A program made the translations under genes and the position numbers. From Xaviernesmea rhizosphaerae (GTDB taxonomy: Bacteria > Pseudomonadota > Alphaproteobacteria > Rhizobiales > Rhizobiaceae), in the NCBI RefSeq assembly GCF_001938945.1, contig NZ_MKIO01000037.1, positions 86,949-150,948 on the forward strand: DNA of 64,000 nucleotides. The letters are read 5' to 3'. The notes below the pieces were generated by a model. The model was not told the origin of the DNA, did not search any database, and was given only the letters and a program-made list of their open reading frames with translations. Shown here one piece after another: positions 8,454-16,868 of the stretch. Every line of letters begins with the position of its first letter. Position 1 is the stretch's first letter.

Positions 8454-8660
8454 TTACTGCTCGGACAGCTTGATCTCGGGGTCATACTCCTTGCCCTCGA
8501 CCTCCTTCACCACGGCCTGGCCGCATTGCATATGCTGCGTGTCGGCATTGAAGGCATAGGTCGGCGAGCCGTAGAGTTCCCAGCCCTTGTTGAGCGCCGC
8601 CGTCACCTTGTGGCAGAAGCTGGCATCGTCGGGGGCTGTCAGGAAGCGGTAGAGCTTCAT
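8454..8660 (-). CDS. DUF1737 domain-containing protein
   Basis: A 68-residue protein starting MKLYRFLTAPDDASF with the DUF1737 pattern (N-terminal YRFLT, LNKGWELYGSPTYAF in the middle). Members of this family are small, cytoplasmic and of unknown role. AGGAG lies six bases before ATG 8660. It sits 54 bp after the CitE-like gene on the same strand and may share its transcript. No enzymatic motif is visible. Confidence 0.85.
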   Translation of the reverse strand: MKLYRFLTAPDDASFCHKVTAALNKGWELYGSPTYAFNADTQHMQCGQAVVKEVEGKEYDPEIKLSEQ

Positions 8661-8714
8661 CGGTGTCTCCTGTTTCGGGTCCGATCCCGCCGGACGCTTT
8701 TCCTTGGCCTGAGC

Positions 8715-9680
8715 TTATATCGTCGTGCCGTCTCGGGCGGCAAGGTGCGCGGCGCGCGCCACCAGCCGCTCGGCCTGCGCCAGGTGGAGAAGCTCCACCA
8801 TCTCGCCATCAAGCCGGATCACCCCCTTGCCCGCCTGATCGGGCTCAGCGAAGGCGGCGATGATCGCCCGGGCGCGGGCAAGATCGGCCGGATCGATACC
8901 GAAGGCCGCATTGGCCGGAGCGATCTGGGCGGGATGGATCAGCATCTTCCCGTCAAAGCCCATGGCGCGCGCCTGGCGGCATTCCTCGGCAAAGCCCGCG
9001 CCATCCGAAATCGTGTTGAACACCGCATCGATCGCATCGAGCCCGAAGGCGCGGGCGGCGAGCAGCACCTGCATCAGATAGGGCACCAGATAGGGCCGGC
9101 CCGGCTGCGGCAGCACGCCGGTGGCCTTGGCCAGATCGTTGAGCCCGGGCACGAGGCAATCCAGCCGGCCGCCGCTGGTGCGGCCCGCTGCCGCGATCGC
9201 CGCGACGTTGAGAAGGCCGCGCGGCGTCTCGATCATCGCCCAGAGCCGCACCGTCGCGGGCACATCGGCCTCTTCGAGGTGATCGGCCACCTGCTGCACA
9301 TCGCCTGGATTTTCCACCTTGGGCAGAAGAATGGCGTCGGGCGCGAAAGGCAGCACCGCCTCGAGATCGGCGAGGCCGAGATTGGCCGGCCCCTGCTCGC
9401 GCGCGGAAAGCGCGTTGATGCGCACGATCCGTTCGACCGGATCCTTCCCCATATGCCTGTCTAGCCCCGCATGCCTGTCCGGCGAAAGCGCGTCGAGATG
9501 CGCCACCAGCGCGGCCCGCGCGGCGGCCTTGTTCTCGGGCGCCACGGCGTCTTCGAGGTCATAGATCACGGCGTCGCAGGCAAGGCTCGCCAGCTTGGCC
9601 AGCGCCCGTGGATTGTCGGCCGGAACGGTCAGAACGGACCGACGCACACGGGCCGGATGACGATTTGTTGAAGAGTCCAT
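8715..9680 (-). CDS. CoA ester lyase, HpcH/HpaI (CitE-like) family
   Basis: A 321-residue TIM-barrel protein of the citrate lyase beta / malyl-CoA lyase family, which acts on CoA thioesters such as malyl-CoA, citryl-CoA or methylmalyl-CoA and needs Mg2+. Visible motifs are RRSVLTVPADN (start), the metal-site region YDLEDAVAPENK, the IVRINA strand, LWAMIETPRGLLN, GLNDLAKATG and GKMLIHPAQI. Start ATG 9680 (MDSSTNRHPARVRRS) is preferred to a longer frame reaching 9776 because homology begins at RRSVLTVPA. No citrate lyase alpha or gamma subunits are nearby, so a stand-alone lyase or thioesterase role is likely; the exact substrate cannot be read here. Confidence 0.88.
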   Translation of the reverse strand: MDSSTNRHPARVRRSVLTVPADNPRALAKLASLACDAVIYDLEDAVAPENKAAARAALVAHLDALSPDRHAGLDRHMGKDPVERIVRINALSAREQGPANLGLADLEAVLPFAPDAILLPKVENPGDVQQVADHLEEADVPATVRLWAMIETPRGLLNVAAIAAAGRTSGGRLDCLVPGLNDLAKATGVLPQPGRPYLVPYLMQVLLAARAFGLDAIDAVFNTISDGAGFAEECRQARAMGFDGKMLIHPAQIAPANAAFGIDPADLARARAIIAAFAEPDQAGKGVIRLDGEMVELLHLAQAERLVARAAHLAARDGTTI

Positions 9681-9834
9681 ACTCTGTTGATGCCCGGCTT
9701 TCGCCACTTTCGCAAGCGAGACGAGGAGGCATCGGCCGGGGTCGTTGTGCTTGCGTCGCATCGGTCGCGTTCCCATATGAGGGGACGAAGAGGATCCCGC
9801 TTTTCGGGGTCTCGTTCAGATCAAGGACCTGTTG

Positions 9835-10116
9835 ATGCAAAGCCTTCGCTCCATCGCCCTTTCGGCCATCGGCCTTCTCCTGGTGCTGGCTGCTTTCGTG
9901 TTCACCGCCTCGCTCGGTCTCATCCTGGCGGGTCTCGTCTCTCTGGCCATGATCGGCTCGGCGCTGTCGGCCCGTTTCTCGGCCAAGCCCGCACCGGTGC
10001 GTGCCCGCTCCAATTCTTACAGCGCCCAGGCCGCGAGCAACCGCGATGCCGCTCGCAATTCCGGCCGCGAACCGCGCATCTGGAACGATGGCCGCGGCAC
10101 GATCATCGACCTCTGA
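9835..10116 (+). CDS. Small membrane protein of unknown function
   Basis: A 93-residue protein with one or two hydrophobic segments at about 5-45 (SAIGLLLVLAAFVFTASLG then LILAGLVSLAMIG), then a polar, Ala/Ser/Arg-rich tail ending RIWNDGRGTIIDL. AAGGA lies seven bases before ATG 9835; a TTG one codon earlier is also possible. I recognise no domain. The conserved-looking acidic C-terminal tail is probably cytoplasmic. It stands divergently from the CitE-like gene and 258 bp before leuD. Confidence 0.7.
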   Translation: MQSLRSIALSAIGLLLVLAAFVFTASLGLILAGLVSLAMIGSALSARFSAKPAPVRARSNSYSAQAASNRDAARNSGREPRIWNDGRGTIIDL

Positions 10117-10374
10117 GACAGGCAGGCTCGGGCCGCGCGACAGAGGCGGCGCGTGCCCTGCGCTGCACAGGGAAAATCTCCTTCATTTTTCCGTCATTTT
10201 CGGCTAAAGCGACGCCGAAAGGGTGCTTCACACATCCGGACCGGGTCCTGCTTCGGCGGGGCCCAAGAGGGGCTCAAGGCAGCGATCGGGGCGGAGACGT
10301 CTCCGGCGTGGCTGGCAGACCCGTCCGGATCACTTGACGCCCGCCGTCTCACTGTCTGGAACGAGAGCCGCATC

Positions 10375-10983
10375 ATGGACAAGTTCGTCAAGCTTACCGG
10401 CGTCGCCGCCCCCCTGCCCGTCGTCAATGTCGACACCGACATGATCATCCCCAAGGACTATCTGAAGACGATCAAGCGCACCGGCCTCGGCACGGGGCTT
10501 TTCGCCGAAGCACGCTACAAGGAAGACGGCAGCGAGAACGCCGATTTCGTCTTGAACAAGCCGGCCTATCGCAATGCGCAGATCCTCGTGGCCGGCGACA
10601 ATTTCGGCTGCGGCTCCTCGCGCGAGCATGCCCCCTGGGCGCTGCTCGACTTCGGCATCCGCTGCGTGATCTCCACCTCGTTTGCCGACATCTTCTACAA
10701 CAACTGCTTCAAGAACGGCATCCTGCCGGTCGTGGTCAGCCCTGAGGACCTCGACAAGCTGATGGACGATGCCTCGCGCGGCTCCAACGCCGTTCTCTCC
10801 GTCGATCTCGAGGCCCAGGAAATCACCGGCCCCGATGGCGGCAAGATCAGCTTCGAGATCGACGCCTTCAAGCGCCACTGCCTGCTGAACGGCCTCGACG
10901 ACATCGGCCTGACGCTGGAAAAGCGCGACGACATCGACAGCTTCGAAAAGGCCAATGCCGCCGCCCGCCCCTGGGCTGCCTGA
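10375..10983 (+). CDS. leuD: 3-isopropylmalate dehydratase small subunit
   Basis: Small (swivel domain) subunit of isopropylmalate isomerase, which with LeuC interconverts 2- and 3-isopropylmalate in leucine synthesis. The 202-residue product matches the family length (about 201) and shows NVDTDMIIPKDYLK near the start, GDNFGCGSSREHAPW (substrate loop) and CVISTSFADIFYNNCFKNGILP. Start ATG 10375 (MDKFVKLTGVAAPLPVV); the open frame extends upstream to 10153 but without homology. LeuC is not in the window. LeuB follows at 11236 after a repeat and a terminator, so the two are not an obvious operon. Confidence 0.96.
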   Translation: MDKFVKLTGVAAPLPVVNVDTDMIIPKDYLKTIKRTGLGTGLFAEARYKEDGSENADFVLNKPAYRNAQILVAGDNFGCGSSREHAPWALLDFGIRCVISTSFADIFYNNCFKNGILPVVVSPEDLDKLMDDASRGSNAVLSVDLEAQEITGPDGGKISFEIDAFKRHCLLNGLDDIGLTLEKRDDIDSFEKANAAARPWAA

Positions 10984-10990
10984 TCCACGA

Positions 10991-11092
10991 GAACATCGGT
11001 CCGAAAAGTGGGAACCGGTTTTCGGATAAATCCGATGCGGAAACGAAAGCCTAGAGCAGCGAACTGCGTACGATTTTCAGTCCGATGCTCTG
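10991..11092. repeat. RIME-like intergenic repeat, copy 2 (full length)
   Basis: About 102 bp between leuD and leuB, beginning CATCGGTCCGAAAAGTGGG and ending TCCGATGCTCTGGG. The right 70 bp match the window's first 78 bases; the left half matches 48821-48885. It contains internal inverted repeats (CCGGTT..., GCATCG/CGATGC). Size near 105 bp fits the RIME1 class described in rhizobia; this assignment is from memory of the element's size and host range. Confidence 0.75.
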
Positions 11093-11119
11093 GGATCGAC
11101 GAGATGCTGAACGAGACAG

Positions 11120-11145
11120 GCCGGGCTCCTTGCCCGGCTTTTCTT
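11120..11145 (+). terminator. Intrinsic terminator upstream of leuB
   Basis: GCCGGGC (11120-11126), loop TCCTT, GCCCGGC (11132-11138), then TTTTTCTTTT. It ends transcription arriving from leuD, separating it from leuB. Confidence 0.85.
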
Positions 11146-11235
11146 TTGCCTGCGGCACGCGCCCTTCTCTCCTTGCTTGAAACGCTCGCCCCCCGCGTCT
11201 AAGAAGCCGCAGCTTGTTTTTCCGCGGAGGGTTTC

Positions 11236-12348
11236 ATGACAACGCGCAATCTCTTCCTCTTGCCCGGCGACGGCATCGGCCCGGAGGCCATGGCCGAAGT
11301 GCGCAAGATCATCGCCTATATGAACGAGGAGATGGCGGCCGGCTTCACCACGGACGAGGGTCTGGTCGGCGGCGCGGCCTATGATGCGCATGGCGCTGCG
11401 ATCTCCGAAGCCGACATGGCCAAGGCGCTGGCGGCCGACGCCGTGCTCTTCGGCGCCGTCGGCGGCCCGAAGTGGGACAGCGTGGCCTATGAGGTCCGCC
11501 CGGAAGCCGGGCTCCTGCGTCTGCGCAAGGATCTGGAGCTGTTCGCCAATTTGCGCCCGGCCATCTGCTATCCGGCGCTCGCCAATGCCTCCTCGCTCAA
11601 GCCCGAGCTGGTCGAAGGCCTCGACATCCTGATCGTGCGCGAGCTGACCGGCGGCGTCTATTTCGGCGAGCCGAAGACCATCACCGATCTCGGCAACGGC
11701 CAGAAGCGCGCCATCGACACCCAGGTCTATGACACCTATGAGATCGAGCGCATCTCCTCGGTCGCCTTCGAGCTGGCCCGCACCCGCCAGAACCGTGTCT
11801 GCTCGATGGAAAAGCGCAACGTCATGAAGTCGGGCGTGCTCTGGAACCAGGTCGTCACCGAGACGCACAAGGCCAAGTTCGCCGATGTGAAGCTCGACCA
11901 CATGCTGGCCGATGCCGGCGGCATGCAGCTGGTGCGCGCGCCCAAGCAGTTCGACGTGATCGTCACCGACAATCTCTTCGGCGACATGCTCTCCGACGTC
12001 GCCGCCATGCTGACCGGCTCGCTCGGCATGCTGCCGTCGGCCTCGCTCGGCGCGCCGGACGCCAAGACCGGCAAGCGCAAGGCGCTCTACGAGCCCGTCC
12101 ATGGCTCGGCCCCCGACATTGCCGGTCAGGGGCTGGCAAATCCGATCGCCATGATCGCCTCCTTCGCCATGTGCCTGCGCTATTCCTTCAACATGGTGGC
12201 CGAATCCGACCGCCTGGAAAAGGCGATCGCCAACGTGCTCGACAAGGGCATCCGCACCGGCGACATCATGGCCGAAGGCTGCCGCAAGGTCGGCACGACC
12301 GAGATGGGCGACGCGATCCTCGCCGAATTCAAGGCCCTTTCGGCCTGA
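11236..12348 (+). CDS. leuB: 3-isopropylmalate dehydrogenase
   Basis: NAD-dependent oxidative decarboxylation of 3-isopropylmalate to 2-oxoisocaproate, the third leucine-pathway step. The 370-residue product has LLPGDGIGPE at the N-terminus, the substrate region RPEAGLLRLRKDLELFANLRP, RELTGGVYFG, the metal-site region VTDNLFGDMLSDVAAM and the NAD-binding EPVHGSAPDIAGQGLANP. GGAGG sits about seven bases before ATG 11236. It has its own terminator-bounded unit: a terminator lies upstream (11120-11145) and another directly after (12391-12426). Confidence 0.97.
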   Translation: MTTRNLFLLPGDGIGPEAMAEVRKIIAYMNEEMAAGFTTDEGLVGGAAYDAHGAAISEADMAKALAADAVLFGAVGGPKWDSVAYEVRPEAGLLRLRKDLELFANLRPAICYPALANASSLKPELVEGLDILIVRELTGGVYFGEPKTITDLGNGQKRAIDTQVYDTYEIERISSVAFELARTRQNRVCSMEKRNVMKSGVLWNQVVTETHKAKFADVKLDHMLADAGGMQLVRAPKQFDVIVTDNLFGDMLSDVAAMLTGSLGMLPSASLGAPDAKTGKRKALYEPVHGSAPDIAGQGLANPIAMIASFAMCLRYSFNMVAESDRLEKAIANVLDKGIRTGDIMAEGCRKVGTTEMGDAILAEFKALSA

Positions 12349-12390
12349 TCGCCGGGCGGGACCATCGAACCGACCATCCTTTCGCATGAC

Positions 12391-12426
12391 AAACGGCGCC
12401 GCGCGGCCCTCGCGCGGCGCCGTTTT
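12391..12426 (+). terminator. Strong intrinsic terminator after leuB
   Basis: A perfect 15-bp stem (AAACGGCGCCGCGCG / CGCGCGGCGCCGTTT), five-base loop GCCCT, followed by T-rich sequence (TTTTCCGCTTTT). It begins 42 bp after the leuB stop. Confidence 0.88.
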
Positions 12427-12468
12427 CCGCTTTTGGGCCACGCCACCCGATCACGGGCCGCTCATATG

Positions 12469-12585
12469 GTTTCCGGCTGATCGCTTCGCGAACCGGAAAC
12501 AAGAACCAACGAAAATCTCTGGCCGGAGGGCCAGATTTTCGTTGGACGGAATACGGTTTCCGGTCTGATCAACCGGAAACCGTAT
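12469..12585. repeat. Triple-hairpin palindromic element
   Basis: Three consecutive hairpins fill the gap between leuB and the first PAP2 gene. Hairpin 1 pairs GTTTCCGG (12469-12476) with CCGGAAAC (12493-12500). Hairpin 2 pairs CCAACGAAAAT (12506) with ATTTTCGTTGG (ending 12545), continued by CTGGCC/GGCCAG with a two-base bulge. Hairpin 3 is perfect over 14 bp, ATACGGTTTCCGGT (12551-12564) with ACCGGAAACCGTAT (12572-12585). Arms 1 and 3 share the GGTTTCCGG sequence, so the element is built from related palindromes. Together with the leuB terminator this accounts for most of the 329 bp without a gene. Confidence 0.75.
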
Positions 12586-12677
12586 CACATCGCGCTTTGC
12601 GGTTTGAACCCGCGGCGCAGATGCCTATCTCCAGCGGAAGCTTGAACAGAGATCGTGAACATCGAGAAGGGATTGGC

Positions 12678-13481
12678 GTGGCGGATCGCAGCATGGGCAC
12701 AGAAAAGGGCAGGGCCGAAACCAGTGTCAGCGAGAAATCGCGCAGGGTCCCTCTCTGGACCAAGCTGCGCCGCCGCTACGAGGCGCGCCGCACCCTGCAC
12801 CGCCGTGTGCCCTGGCGCGGTTTCACCCTTTCGGCGCTGAACCTGATCGCCATCGCCTTCTTCGTGCTCGACACGCCGCTCGGCCAGGCGGCCAAATCCC
12901 TGCCGCCGCCGTTGATAGGCTTTGCCGGCAATGTCACCGATATCGGCAAGCTCGCCTATATCCTCGCGGCCGTCACTACGGTGCTGATCAGCCTGTTTCT
13001 CATGGGGCGGCGGCTTTCGGGCGTGCGCCGCCGTTTCCGCATGGCCTATCTCGGCCAGATGACGCTCTACGCGGCGCTCTCGGTGCTCGTTTCCAGCATC
13101 GTCGTTCACCTGCTCAAATATGCGATTGGCCGCTCAAGGCCCCTGCTGTTCGAGGAGGACGGGGTCCTGAGCGTCCACCCCTTCAGCGGCGACTTCCTGC
13201 ATGAGAGCTTCCCATCCGGCCATTCCGCCCATATCGGCGCCCTGTTCATGGCACTGGCGCTGCTCTTTCCGCGCTTCCGCCTGGTGTTCATCGGCCTCGG
13301 CCTCTGGCTGGGGGCGACGCGCATCATCCTTGGCGTGCATTTTCCGAGCGATGTCGTCGCCGGGCTGGCGCTCGGCGCTTGGCTCGCCTTTGCGGTGTCG
13401 ATCCTGTTCGCCCGTTTCGGCCTGGTCTTCTCCGTCGACCGAAACGGCTGGCCGATGCCGCGCCTGAACCGGGTCGTGTAG
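12678..13481 (+). CDS. PAP2-family phosphatase (first of a tandem pair)
   Basis: Membrane phosphatase of the PAP2 superfamily, acting on lipid phosphates such as phosphatidic acid, undecaprenyl diphosphate or lipid A phosphates. With a GTG start at 12678 (AAGG 7 bases upstream) the product is 267 residues. The three catalytic motifs are intact: KYAIGRSRP (147-155), PSGH (179-182) and R215...H221...D225 in TRIILGVHFPSD. Hydrophobic segments at about 50-65, 92-110, 125-145, 185-212 and 228-245 indicate an inner-membrane protein with the active site on the periplasmic side. An ATG at 12693 is an alternative start. A paralogue follows 129 bp downstream. Confidence 0.88.
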   Translation: MADRSMGTEKGRAETSVSEKSRRVPLWTKLRRRYEARRTLHRRVPWRGFTLSALNLIAIAFFVLDTPLGQAAKSLPPPLIGFAGNVTDIGKLAYILAAVTTVLISLFLMGRRLSGVRRRFRMAYLGQMTLYAALSVLVSSIVVHLLKYAIGRSRPLLFEEDGVLSVHPFSGDFLHESFPSGHSAHIGALFMALALLFPRFRLVFIGLGLWLGATRIILGVHFPSDVVAGLALGAWLAFAVSILFARFGLVFSVDRNGWPMPRLNRVV

Positions 13482-13610
13482 ATTACCCGCCAAAACGCGG
13501 CAAAAATGGCACATGCGCATATTTTCATATAATGGCAGCGACAATGACGCGTGCCTGTTACAAAGCTCGGGCAAAGGCGAGGATGACGAGTTCTTTTCGC
13601 CGGGCCGCCC

Positions 13611-14501
13611 ATGCACACCTTCTGGACATCGCTTTGCGCCCGCTGGTGCCGACAGACGACATCGATGCGCCTGCGCTGGAAGCCCTGTCTGTTTGTCGCG
13701 GTCAACATCGTCCTCATCGCCGCCCTTCTGTTCGACCGGCCGCAGGCCACCGACGGCCTGCCGCAGGGTGTGCGCCGGCTCGGCGCCTTCTTCTCGGGCT
13801 TCGGCGATTCCAGCTGGTCGATCATCGGCGCCTTCGTTCTCCTGATGCAGGGCAGGGTGGGCTACCGGTTGCTGCGCGCGCCGCGGGCCCGCGCCGTCGC
13901 CCTCAGGATCAGCTGGCTCGGCGCCTATCTGCTGATGACGGTCGTGGTCTCGGGCCTGGCCGCCAACCTCCTCAAGCGGGCGATCGGTCGTGCCCGGCCA
14001 AGCCTGTTCGCCGAGCATGGCGCTGCCTTTTTCCAGCCCTTTGCCGGCCATTCCGTCTTTGAAAGCTTTCCCTCGGGCCATGCCACCACCATCGGCGCGC
14101 TCTGCATGGCCGGCGCGCTGATCCTGCCGCGCGCGCGCCTTTTCTTCGCCATGGCTGCGCTGTGGTTGGGCTTGAGCCGGGTCATGGTCGGTGCGCATTA
14201 TCCGAGCGATGTGGTGGCCGGCCTGATCTTTGGCGGCTGGAGCGCGCTGGCCTTCGCGCTTCTCTTTGCCCGCAGCGGCAGGGTCTTCGACATTTCGGCG
14301 CAGGGATGGCCGGTCTTGCGGCCGCTGAAGTGCCCGGCCCCGCTTAGGAAGACAGGGGAAACGCAAAAGCCCGGCCTCGCTGGGAGACCGGGCCTGGCTC
14401 AAGCGGCAGCGGCGGAGAGCGAACCTCTCCTTGCCGGGGCGGAAGGCGCACGCCCGATGGCGCTGGCCACCGGGCGGCTATCGATCATTCGATCGCGTTG
14501 A
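13611..14501 (+). CDS. PAP2-family phosphatase (second of a tandem pair), with unusual tail
   Basis: Paralogue of the preceding gene with all PAP2 motifs: KRAIGRARP (122-130), PSGH (154-157) and SRVMVGAHYPSD (189-200). Membrane segments at about 26-41, 68-80, 101-120, 160-188 and 203-220. The domain ends near residue 235 (SAQGWPVLRPLK), as in its neighbour, but the frame continues 56 residues of low-complexity sequence that runs through the transporter's terminator (14365-14392) and 17 bp into the transporter's 3' end. That tail may be the result of a lost stop codon or a frameshift. The start is uncertain: ATG 13611 lacks a good ribosome site and ATG 13665 is possible. Confidence 0.82.
   Translation: MHTFWTSLCARWCRQTTSMRLRWKPCLFVAVNIVLIAALLFDRPQATDGLPQGVRRLGAFFSGFGDSSWSIIGAFVLLMQGRVGYRLLRAPRARAVALRISWLGAYLLMTVVVSGLAANLLKRAIGRARPSLFAEHGAAFFQPFAGHSVFESFPSGHATTIGALCMAGALILPRARLFFAMAALWLGLSRVMVGAHYPSDVVAGLIFGGWSALAFALLFARSGRVFDISAQGWPVLRPLKCPAPLRKTGETQKPGLAGRPGLAQAAAAESEPLLAGAEGARPMALATGRLSIIRSR
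14365..14392 (-). terminator. Intrinsic terminator of the MHS transporter gene
   Basis: On the minus strand a CCCGG...CCGGG stem (with one internal mismatch and CTC/GAG extension) is followed by CTTTTGCGTTT. It lies about 95 bp past the transporter's stop, within the tail of the convergent PAP2 reading frame. Confidence 0.65.
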
Positions 14502-16371
14502 TGTTGCGGTCCTTGGTCTCCGGCAGGAACAGCATGCCGATGACGAGCGTGATGCCGGCAAAGACGATCGGGTACCACAGGCCGTAATAGATATCGCCCT
14601 TGGCCGCGCTCATGGCGAAGGCGGTGGCCGGCAGCAGGCCGCCGAACCAGCCATTGCCGATGTGGTAGGGCAGGGACATGCCGGTATAGCGGATCCGCGT
14701 CGGGAACAGCTCGACCAGAAGCGCTGCGATCGGGCCGTAGACCATGGTCACATAGATCACCAGAACGGTCAGCACGGCGATGATCACCGCCCAGTTCACG
14801 CGCTGCGGATCGGCCACCATGGTGAAGCTGCCGCCGCCCGCCACCGTATAGACCGGCATGCCGGTCACGCCCGCGGCCTCATCCGCCGTCATCAGCTTGG
14901 CATCGACCAACTGCTGGCCCGTCATCGTGGCATGTTCGCCGGCGCGCACGGCCGCCGCATTCAGCCCCAGCTCGGGATTGGCGGCGATGAAGCCATCCAG
15001 CTTGGCATCGGGCACCTTGGCGGCACTGCGCTGCAGCGGATAGCCGGCATCGTGCAGGGCCACATTTACCTGCTTTTCAAAGGCGGCGGTGCGGGCCTTG
15101 GCGTCGGCGCCGGCGGCGATGACGTCGAAGCTCTGGATCGTGGCGCCGCCGATCGACACGGTGGCCGGCTGGCCAGCCGGGCCGGCAACCACATCATAAG
15201 GCACGGAGTTCTTGGTCAGGAAGGCCGTCGCCACATCGCAGGAGGTGGTGAACTTGGCCGTGCCCGTGGGGTTGAACTGGAACTTGCAGTCGGCCGGATC
15301 GGCCGTCACCGTCGCCCGGCTGGAGGCCTGCGCCTCGGCCAGCGCCGGATTGCCGGCCCAGGTCAGCGTCTTGAACAGCGGGAAATAGGTCAGCATGGCA
15401 AGCAGCAGCCCGGCCATGATGATCGGCTTACGGCCGATCCTGTCCGACAGCCAGCCGAACAGCACAAAGAAGCCGGTGCCGAGCAGGAGTGCGGCCGCAA
15501 CCATCAGATTGGCCGACTGGCTGTCCACCTTCAGAATGCTCTGCAGGAAGAACAGGGCGTAGAACTGGCCGGTGTACCAGACCACGGCCTGGCCGACGAC
15601 GGCGCCGAAGAGCGCCAGCAGCGCCACCTTGGCATTGCGCCACTGGCCAAAGGCCTCCGTTAACGGCGCCTTGGACACGGTGCCCTCGGCCTTCATCTTC
15701 TGGAAGGCGGGCGACTCGTTCATCTTCACGCGGATCCAGACCGAGACGCCGAGAAGCGCGACCGAGACCAGGAAGGGAATGCGCCAGCCCCAGGCCGCGA
15801 AAGCTTCCTTGCCGACGATCAGCTGCACGCCGAGAATGACCAGCAGCGACAGGAACAGCCCGAGCGTCGCCGTGGTCTGGATCCAGGCCGTGAAATAGCC
15901 GCGTCTTCCATGGGGCGCATGTTCGGCCACATAGGTCGCCGCCCCGCCATATTCGCCGCCCAGCGCCAGGCCCTGCAGCATGCGCAGCACCAGGAGCAGG
16001 ATCGGCGCGGCAATGCCGATCGAGGCCGCGCCCGGAAGGACGCCCACCGTGAAGGTGGAAATGCCCATGATCAGGATGGTCACCAGGAAGGTATATTTGC
16101 GCCCGACGAGATCGCCGAGCCGGCCGAAGACCAGGGCGCCGAAGGGGCGCACCAGGAAGCCGGCGGCAAAGGCGAGCAGGGCGAAGATGTTGCGCGTGGT
16201 CTCGGGATAGGCGCTGAAGAAGGTGGCGCCGATATAGACGGCCAGAGAGCCGTAAAGATAGAAATCGTACCATTCGAAAACGGTGCCGAGCGAAGAGGCG
16301 AAGATGACCTTCCTCTCTTCGGCGGTCATCGGAGCAGCTTTCGCGCCGCTCACCGATGTAACATTGGCCAT
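14485..16371 (-). CDS. MHS-family MFS transporter with a large periplasmic loop domain
   Basis: Proton-coupled symporter of the metabolite:H+ symporter family (relatives carry shikimate, proline/betaine, alpha-ketoglutarate or citrate). The 628-residue product begins MANVTSVSG at ATG 16371 (GGAGG 8 bases upstream). It has FEWYDFYLYG near residue 32, the MFS motif GRLGDLVGRKYTF (84-96), LALGGEYGGAATYVAEHAP (135-153) and GWLSDRIGRKP (306-316). Typical members are 430-550 residues; this one has an extra segment of about 185 residues (339-524) between helices 9 and 10, predicted periplasmic, with a cysteine pair C362/C378. Substrate cannot be assigned. Confidence 0.88.
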   Translation of the reverse strand: MANVTSVSGAKAAPMTAEERKVIFASSLGTVFEWYDFYLYGSLAVYIGATFFSAYPETTRNIFALLAFAAGFLVRPFGALVFGRLGDLVGRKYTFLVTILIMGISTFTVGVLPGAASIGIAAPILLLVLRMLQGLALGGEYGGAATYVAEHAPHGRRGYFTAWIQTTATLGLFLSLLVILGVQLIVGKEAFAAWGWRIPFLVSVALLGVSVWIRVKMNESPAFQKMKAEGTVSKAPLTEAFGQWRNAKVALLALFGAVVGQAVVWYTGQFYALFFLQSILKVDSQSANLMVAAALLLGTGFFVLFGWLSDRIGRKPIIMAGLLLAMLTYFPLFKTLTWAGNPALAEAQASSRATVTADPADCKFQFNPTGTAKFTTSCDVATAFLTKNSVPYDVVAGPAGQPATVSIGGATIQSFDVIAAGADAKARTAAFEKQVNVALHDAGYPLQRSAAKVPDAKLDGFIAANPELGLNAAAVRAGEHATMTGQQLVDAKLMTADEAAGVTGMPVYTVAGGGSFTMVADPQRVNWAVIIAVLTVLVIYVTMVYGPIAALLVELFPTRIRYTGMSLPYHIGNGWFGGLLPATAFAMSAAKGDIYYGLWYPIVFAGITLVIGMLFLPETKDRNINAIE

Positions 16372-16868
16372 TTCCTTGTCCTCCACAATAAACGGCAGGT
16401 GGTCTCGCAGCACACCGGATGAAAGCAGCCCTCCTTGCCCATTTCATCGACGTCTGCGCCAGGATGAACTGTGCCAGATTGCCGCGCAGGCGATAGCGAT
16501 GCTTTGGGCGTATGACTTTGGTATAAGGACCCGTGGAGGAGGGAACGGCGTCCGGCAGAGCGGCGCGACTGAAATCCCTTGACATCAAGGGCTTTTGCCC
16601 GCACACGAGAACCCGAAAACGGGAAGGCACCCATGCGTCACCGCATTCCAGCATCGATCGCTTCATCCCGCGCTTCTTGCGCGGGCGCGATGATGCCGTG
16701 CCATCCGCTTTTCACGATCAAGGCCAAAACGACGACGAAAACCGTCTGACGTCTCCTGGCCACCCGCTCTCTCCCCGGCATGGCTCGGGGACAAGAAGCC
16801 CCGCGACGATGGTCAGGCGGGTTTCCCCTCGAAAAGCCCTTGGGAGAGACGAGAAAGAGAGCAGGACA
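16372..16868. other. 497-bp gap between the MHS transporter and asd, no gene recognised
   Basis: This divergent gap must hold promoters for both neighbours. The only structure I see is a seven-base hairpin, CCCGCGC (16667-16673) with GCGCGGG (16679-16685). A plus-strand frame in phase with asd stays open back to 16533 but its translation is Arg/Pro-rich without homology, so I treat it as chance. Confidence 0.5.

Noticed and set aside
10153..10374. N-terminal extension of the leuD frame
   Set aside because: The extra 74 codons have no homology, whereas ATG 10375 gives the normal LeuD length.
10117..10374. Possible RNA gene or attenuator upstream of leuD
   Set aside because: Short inverted pieces (CCCTG/CAGGG, GGAAAA/TTTTCC) are present, but I could not build a leader peptide, anti-terminator or known RNA family from them.
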